Of a DNA stretch of 64,000 bases, positions 59,038 to 64,000 are shown piece after piece; position 1 is the first letter of the stretch, and every line of letters begins with the position of its first letter. Origin of the DNA: Tritrichomonas foetus (Eukaryota; Parabasalia; Tritrichomonadida; Tritrichomonadidae); NCBI GenBank assembly GCA_001839685.1, contig MLAK01000562.1:1-64000 (forward strand), given 5' to 3'. Made by a program: the position numbers and the translations under genes. The notes beneath the pieces were generated by a model that was given only the letters and a program-made list of their open reading frames with translations, searched no databases and was not told the origin of the DNA.

Positions 59038-62000
59038 TTAAATTGTATTATCAATAAATTTGGCGTCTCCAATTTTTGAGTCGAGAAGTTCAGAATTCAA
59101 GAAAGCAATGTCCCTCCTCTTTGTCCAGTAGTAGTATCCACCATAGGCGCCACCAGCAACCACTGCAAGAACAACAATCACAATTGCAGCAATTGCGCCA
59201 CCACTTAATTTCTTCTTATCTGAATCGCCAGAATCATCACCGTCAAAACTGACATGGTCTCTTCCATAAAGCACCAAACTCTCACCATTGCAAGAGAAGT
59301 CGAAAATCGGCTTCGATCCAAAGCAGTCAACAACAGCCTCAGTTTCAAACTTAGACAGCCATTTCGAACATTTGTTTTGACTTAATCTAATCAAACTGAA
59401 AGTGTTGTGATAAAGATAATTGTCGTAATCCTTTTCACGATCTTTGTAATCACTATCATCAAACTTAAGTATGACTTTGAGTGGTTCTGTTGTTGGATCT
59501 TCCGTGAAAATGATTTCTGGTATTTCATTCAACTTCCAAAGAAGTTCGACTGAAGCACTAGCTTGTAAATCGAAGGATCCTGTTAATGATGACGCTCCGT
59601 GAAGTCCAAGATAAGATGAGACAGTAGTTTGTGAAAGGTTGGTTTGTGATTTAGAGTTGATTTCAACTCGTGTGGCAGAAATTGGATAAGATGATTCAGC
59701 GTTCTTTGCAGACAAAGATGACTTTCCATCAAAAATAATGGATTTGGCATCCATTTTACCTGTTCCATGTGCAGCATTACCAAAATCAAGTGTAGAATTA
59801 ATGTTATTTAAGTTAATAGTGTCTAAAGCTTGGAATGGAAGTGTTGATTTATCAAATTGAACCGTACCAGCGGACATCAATTTTGGAATTGCAGTGAATG
59901 GGAATGATGATGTTGTTACTTTCACTTTAGAAAGATCAGTAGAAACGAATTCAACTGTTTCTCCAGTGATTGAACCCCAATTTGATCCAACTGTTACCAT
60001 TGTTGAACGCCCAGAAATTGTTGTACCTTTCACTGAAGTTACACCATTTTCAACTTCTAATTGTGGCGAATAACCTTCGAAGTTGAACTTGAATTTCGGA
60101 TATTTTGAAGCAGCAATAGAACTTGTTCCAACTTTCCATCCACTTGCTGTGAATGTAAGGAGTTCAGTATTCATAATAAGAGTTAGATCTTTTGTGAATG
60201 ATGGGAATTCACTATTTGACCAAGTTGCATAATCAATAGAAGCTGCTTGGAATCCATCAATTTTATCAATTTTTGCACGACTCTTTAATTCCAATGAATT
60301 AACTGAAAATGAAGAATCAGAAACCTTAACACTAACTCCTTCCAACGAAAGGGTTGAAACAAATCCACTTCCAAGTGTAACTTTAACATCAACAGTAACT
60401 GATCCATATTGTATAATTGTAACAGAAGCACCTTTGATTTTATCAAAGTTTAATGCAAAGTCTTTAGAGTTTGATTTACCAAAACGAGCTTGTATTGCTT
60501 TAGCGCCATTTGGAAGAAGTGTATCAATGCTGGAAATTGTTGAATCGGTAAGTGTTATTTCACAATTTCCTGAAGCTCCATAGCATAAATTGAATGGAAT
60601 GAGAAGTGGGCTTTCAACAAAGTACATGTAAATATCACCTGTATCTTCATTAACAGCAATCCATAAGTTAGACTCAACAAAACCATGTGTAGTTGGTTGT
60701 GTGCCAATAAGCTTGATGTTAGAAACTTGGCATGAATAGACATCACCAACATCAACTTTAATGAATGTGTGGTTCTTGTTGAAGTAACTAACAACAGATG
60801 AATCATCAATGGATTTAGTAATCGGCATTTGGATTTGGTAATTTGGTGAAATGATAGCATTGATTAAAGCTTCTTCAATTGTCAAACGAGAATCACCATC
60901 AGTACTTGAAAAGTGTTGACATTCAATCACAGCTTTATCTCTCTTTGATCCACTAATTTGATGAACATGAAGTTCAATATTTGGTTGTGAGAACTTGAAA
61001 ATTGCACCACCACCAATATTTATTGAATTTTTGATAGAAATTTTAGAACTGGAAACAGATTCATACTTAACAGTGATAGTATTTGACTTTTGAATGTCAC
61101 GATATTCAATGTGGCCAGTAATTCCAACTTCTGCAGCTTTACCAACTAATGTAAAGTCACCATCATCAGCAGAGAATGAAAGTGGTGTGTGCTGACTAGC
61201 TAATGAAAATGTACAACCAGAAAATTCATAGAAAATGAAGATATGTGTTCTTGAACCCTCATTCCAGCCACTTCCAAAGTTGAAAATAGCTCCTGCACAT
61301 TTCTTTACAAGAACAACTGGCATGTTATCTTCTTTAACACCGCTGTCTTTAGTCACTGTGATTGTTTTTCCAGATGAAACTGTAAGAACGACATCATAAA
61401 CAGCCTCAACTGTTTTGAAGAGGAATGTTGTTGCACCAATTTTGATACCCTTATCAACCATTACAATTTGGGCATCGGATGAAATTGTGGCTTGAAGATC
61501 ATTTGAGTTTTCATCTTCATCGAATTGGACAGTTGATGCAACTGTGCTCAATTCACCATTAACAATGCAATTATCTTTGATTAATATACTCTTGAATTTA
61601 GATAAAATTTCGTATTGGCATGTGAAATCATCAACTGTGATGGCTGTGTTCTTGAATGAAGAATCAATTTCGCAGTTTAAGAAATCTAATTCACCAAACG
61701 AGAGACTTGTTGCACCAGAAGCACTTTTCACAACAAGATTCTCGAATTTAGTAGTTGTGGTTTTAATATCAACTTGTGATGAACCTGCTTGGATTTCAAT
61801 GACATCTTTGGTTCCAGATGTTTTACCAATGAATGTTGAAACTTTGGCATTCACATTAGAAAGATCAAGTGTTGGTTTGTTAGAATCAGTAATTTTCACG
61901 AGATAAACAGTAATGTTAGACTTTGTCGTCTTGGTAAGTTCACTGTTCAAATTAGCTGGTAAAATGTGTTGACTTCTTGATGGGCATCCACTTTTATCAG

Positions 62001-64000
62001 AATCATCAGAAACACAGAATTCTACTCCGTCACCATACCTGTTAACCCATGTAACTGGTCCTGAACCAATTGGCTTAATTTGTGATGGTTTATATGGTTC
62101 AGTTAATACAATGTTAACTGGTAAATCGCCATGATCGAAGTTTACAGTGAAACTGGCTGATGATGTTTGTTTCCATGAGTAAAGAATCAATTCAGCAGTC
62201 TCCCAATAACCAAGACTAATTTGTTTGAAGGAAATATTCAATGATGGTGGTGTTTTGGTATTCATTGTAACATTGAAGTTATTTCTTTCAGCGGTTTGTG
62301 TAATTCCAACATCATAAATGATATCAAGGAATCCAACAATTTCTGAATTAATTGTAACTGGTTGGAATAAATCATTAGATTCGAAATCATAGAAAATGTA
62401 AGAATCATCAGAAACAGTCATAGCATCATAAACGTCCATTGTGTAAGTTAATTTTGGAATTTTATAAAGTGGATCAGCATAAGGAAGAACGTTGCGAATG
62501 AAGTAATCGTCACCTAAAACTTGTTCACATGAATGGAATGAAAATTTTGAATATGATTCACCTGTAACTTTATCAAATAAAATCTTTTTCACGTAAAAAT
62601 CAACATCACCTAATTTCAAATTATGAAGTTCTAAGTCAGTAATTCCACTTCCTGTGATGAAAGACATTCTTTCAACTTTAGTATTTGATAAACCACCACG
62701 AACGATAACTTTAACATCAGTGTAACCATAATCAAATCTTGAGAAATCAAGATAATTCAATGTAAATGTTTTTATTGTTAAATTTAGATATTTCATTCCA
62801 TCAACAAAATAGTCAGTGATTAATTCAATATCATAAATTTCAATTCCATCACTTCCATCGCATTCTCCAGCCAGTCTATCTCCATCATAGCAAATATTGA
62901 GTGGAAGTGTGCTTGGTGGAACTGCAGTTAATGTGACATGGTCTTGAACAACCTTTGCTGTAAGGCATGAATCACCATCAGTGAACCCGTGAATAAATGG
63001 GGAATCTGGTAAACTAACGTAAGCATATTGAAGCTTGAAAATGATGTTTTTAATTGTCATTATTGTAAGTTCATGATTAATAAGTTCAGAAAGAAGGTCA
63101 TCTGATAAATATGTCGTGAAATCTGGAACAACAACAATTCCTGTCATTTTAGTTTGTGATGTTGTTGCAGCTTCAACGACTATAGTTGATGATCCACCAG
63201 TTCCAACTCTGAAAACGAATGGAAAATCGCCTAATGAGAGATCAGTTGCAACTTTTGCAACAGTTGCATCAATATATGAACTTCCAAGGTCAAGTGATTC
63301 ACCTGAAAAAGTTCCTTTAAATGTGGCAGTTGCTCTTTGTAATTTGAGTGTTGTTGAAAGTTTGATATCGCATGAAAAGTCACCTGTTATTGTTGTTTTT
63401 GCTTGAGATAGAACGATGTTAGCAAGGCAGCCTGTCTTAGTGACTGGTAAAACTGATCCACTTGCAATTAAAGTCATAGATGAAATATCTTTGTCATAAA
63501 CTGGTAACTTAAGTGTTGCAGGCCATTCTCCTGAAAATTCAAGACTTTCAAAATTACTGAATTCAAAGGCAGGTATCTTGTCTGGTGATGTTCCCTCATA
63601 TTTCATAACAAGGGTAGAATGTGCATTAATTTTAAGGTCTGCCCGAAGTGCTGTTTCTTTCATATAAGTAAAAGTTGTCTTCTTATTATTAATCGTCGCT
63701 TCAAACGAATAATCTTTAGCAATGATAGATGTGTTTGAGCCAGATGTCATATCAAGTAAAACTCCAGCTTCTTCATAATAAGAAATTCCTGTAAGTTGAA
63801 CGTGTTCAAATGAATGAACAGAATCGTCTGTAATTAAAGTTCCAACGACGAGAAGTTCTTCAATTTCAACTAAATCAACTTGGACATGATCCAATTCGAG
63901 GGCGCCAACTGTGAGATTCTTCATTGGTTGAGTTGATACAAATTTAACATCGATATCATGGAAAATAAGTTTGCCAGACGAAATAGTATTGGTTGAAGCA
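59038..64000 (-). CDS. Giant beta-rich surface protein, C-terminal membrane anchor, partial at window edge
   Basis: The open frame runs off the right edge of the window, so the true start is not seen. An internal Met lies at 63924, but 25 more in-frame codons precede it and continue the same beta-rich pattern. At least 1650 residues are present. Most of the sequence alternates short strands and turns rich in Ser, Thr, Val, Ile, Asp and Gly, as expected of a long beta-helix or parallel beta-solenoid. The end has a Gly/Asp/Ser linker (DGDDSGDSDKKKLSGG), one membrane segment (about AIAAIVIVVLAVVAGGAYGG) and a 28-residue cytosolic tail starting TKRRD. This is type I membrane topology, with a very large ectodomain. 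It is probably one of the trichomonad surface protein families. An adhesive role is inference; no leucine-rich, BspA or protease motif was seen. Confidence 0.8.
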   Translation of the reverse strand, partial: ASTNTISSGKLIFHDIDVKFVSTQPMKNLTVGALELDHVQVDLVEIEELLVVGTLITDDSVHSFEHVQLTGISYYEEAGVLLDMTSGSNTSIIAKDYSFEATINNKKTTFTYMKETALRADLKINAHSTLVMKYEGTSPDKIPAFEFSNFESLEFSGEWPATLKLPVYDKDISSMTLIASGSVLPVTKTGCLANIVLSQAKTTITGDFSCDIKLSTTLKLQRATATFKGTFSGESLDLGSSYIDATVAKVATDLSLGDFPFVFRVGTGGSSTIVVEAATTSQTKMTGIVVVPDFTTYLSDDLLSELINHELTIMTIKNIIFKLQYAYVSLPDSPFIHGFTDGDSCLTAKVVQDHVTLTAVPPSTLPLNICYDGDRLAGECDGSDGIEIYDIELITDYFVDGMKYLNLTIKTFTLNYLDFSRFDYGYTDVKVIVRGGLSNTKVERMSFITGSGITDLELHNLKLGDVDFYVKKILFDKVTGESYSKFSFHSCEQVLGDDYFIRNVLPYADPLYKIPKLTYTMDVYDAMTVSDDSYIFYDFESNDLFQPVTINSEIVGFLDIIYDVGITQTAERNNFNVTMNTKTPPSLNISFKQISLGYWETAELILYSWKQTSSASFTVNFDHGDLPVNIVLTEPYKPSQIKPIGSGPVTWVNRYGDGVEFCVSDDSDKSGCPSRSQHILPANLNSELTKTTKSNITVYLVKITDSNKPTLDLSNVNAKVSTFIGKTSGTKDVIEIQAGSSQVDIKTTTTKFENLVVKSASGATSLSFGELDFLNCEIDSSFKNTAITVDDFTCQYEILSKFKSILIKDNCIVNGELSTVASTVQFDEDENSNDLQATISSDAQIVMVDKGIKIGATTFLFKTVEAVYDVVLTVSSGKTITVTKDSGVKEDNMPVVLVKKCAGAIFNFGSGWNEGSRTHIFIFYEFSGCTFSLASQHTPLSFSADDGDFTLVGKAAEVGITGHIEYRDIQKSNTITVKYESVSSSKISIKNSINIGGGAIFKFSQPNIELHVHQISGSKRDKAVIECQHFSSTDGDSRLTIEEALINAIISPNYQIQMPITKSIDDSSVVSYFNKNHTFIKVDVGDVYSCQVSNIKLIGTQPTTHGFVESNLWIAVNEDTGDIYMYFVESPLLIPFNLCYGASGNCEITLTDSTISSIDTLLPNGAKAIQARFGKSNSKDFALNFDKIKGASVTIIQYGSVTVDVKVTLGSGFVSTLSLEGVSVKVSDSSFSVNSLELKSRAKIDKIDGFQAASIDYATWSNSEFPSFTKDLTLIMNTELLTFTASGWKVGTSSIAASKYPKFKFNFEGYSPQLEVENGVTSVKGTTISGRSTMVTVGSNWGSITGETVEFVSTDLSKVKVTTSSFPFTAIPKLMSAGTVQFDKSTLPFQALDTINLNNINSTLDFGNAAHGTGKMDAKSIIFDGKSSLSAKNAESSYPISATRVEINSKSQTNLSQTTVSSYLGLHGASSLTGSFDLQASASVELLWKLNEIPEIIFTEDPTTEPLKVILKFDDSDYKDREKDYDNYLYHNTFSLIRLSQNKCSKWLSKFETEAVVDCFGSKPIFDFSCNGESLVLYGRDHVSFDGDDSGDSDKKKLSGGAIAAIVIVVLAVVAGGAYGGYYYWTKRRDIAFLNSELLDSKIGDAKFIDNTI

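Noticed and set aside
60555..63406. Several 60-120 codon frames opposite or within the large surface gene
   Set aside because: Shadow frames of one long conserved-composition reading frame.
1..64000. CRISPR arrays, bacterial operons or rRNA genes
   Set aside because: No regularly spaced repeats, Shine-Dalgarno pattern or rRNA-like sequence was seen; the genes are eukaryotic.
1..64000. Recoded stop codons to explain the two single-stop breaks
   Set aside because: TAA, TAG and TGA all end intact genes normally in this window, and each break uses a different stop.

Overview
The window is 64 kb of AT-rich, gene-dense protist DNA. It reads as the nuclear genome of a parabasalid flagellate, most likely a trichomonad such as Tritrichomonas or a close relative. 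Supporting signs are long open reading frames that are almost all uninterrupted, short spacers, ankyrin proteins of the DUF3447 type, two small R2R3 Myb proteins, a CK1-family kinase, several coiled-coil proteins, and stop codons that overlap or abut TAAA. The species cannot be fixed from the sequence alone. Several starts below were moved to the first in-frame ATG because the longest open frame begins at TTG or GTG.

Layout. 0.5-9.7 kb: a SAPS-type phosphatase regulatory subunit, methionine aminopeptidase 2, a Dopey/DOP1-like trafficking protein and a Trf4-type nucleotidyltransferase. 10-19 kb: a CK1 kinase, a DUF3447 ankyrin protein, an RCC1-like protein with a coiled-coil tail, a coiled-coil protein and an alpha-SNAP. 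19-25 kb: a RasGAP-like gene cut by one in-frame TGA, a tandem duplication carrying two identical tRNA-Met(CAT) genes around a small ubiquitin-like gene, a coiled-coil protein, and an ankyrin gene interrupted at repeat boundaries by T-rich inserts, two of which fit 23-nt GT-AG introns. 25-39 kb: an exostosin-like glycosyltransferase, an importin-beta, a coiled-coil protein and a giant coiled-coil protein of about 2500 residues. 39-54.5 kb: two Myb proteins, a second DUF3447 gene broken by one TAA, a PP1-type phosphatase, a DH-PH-FYVE exchange factor, a bromodomain protein, a WDR17-like propeller/solenoid protein, a six-pass membrane protein and a ubiquitin-fold-like protein. 54.9-58.0 kb: a decayed 3.1-kb segment bounded by a perfect 27-bp inverted repeat, with TTAA at each edge, and a wrecked reading frame inside. 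59-64 kb: the 3' part of a very large beta-rich surface protein with one C-terminal membrane anchor; it runs off the window.

Most genes are eukaryotic housekeeping genes for membrane traffic, signalling, nuclear transport and RNA metabolism. They sit in both orientations and show no operon logic. The least ordinary parts are the micro-intron ankyrin gene, the TTAA-bounded inverted-repeat element, the tRNA/ubiquitin-like duplication, and two genes each split by exactly one in-frame stop.
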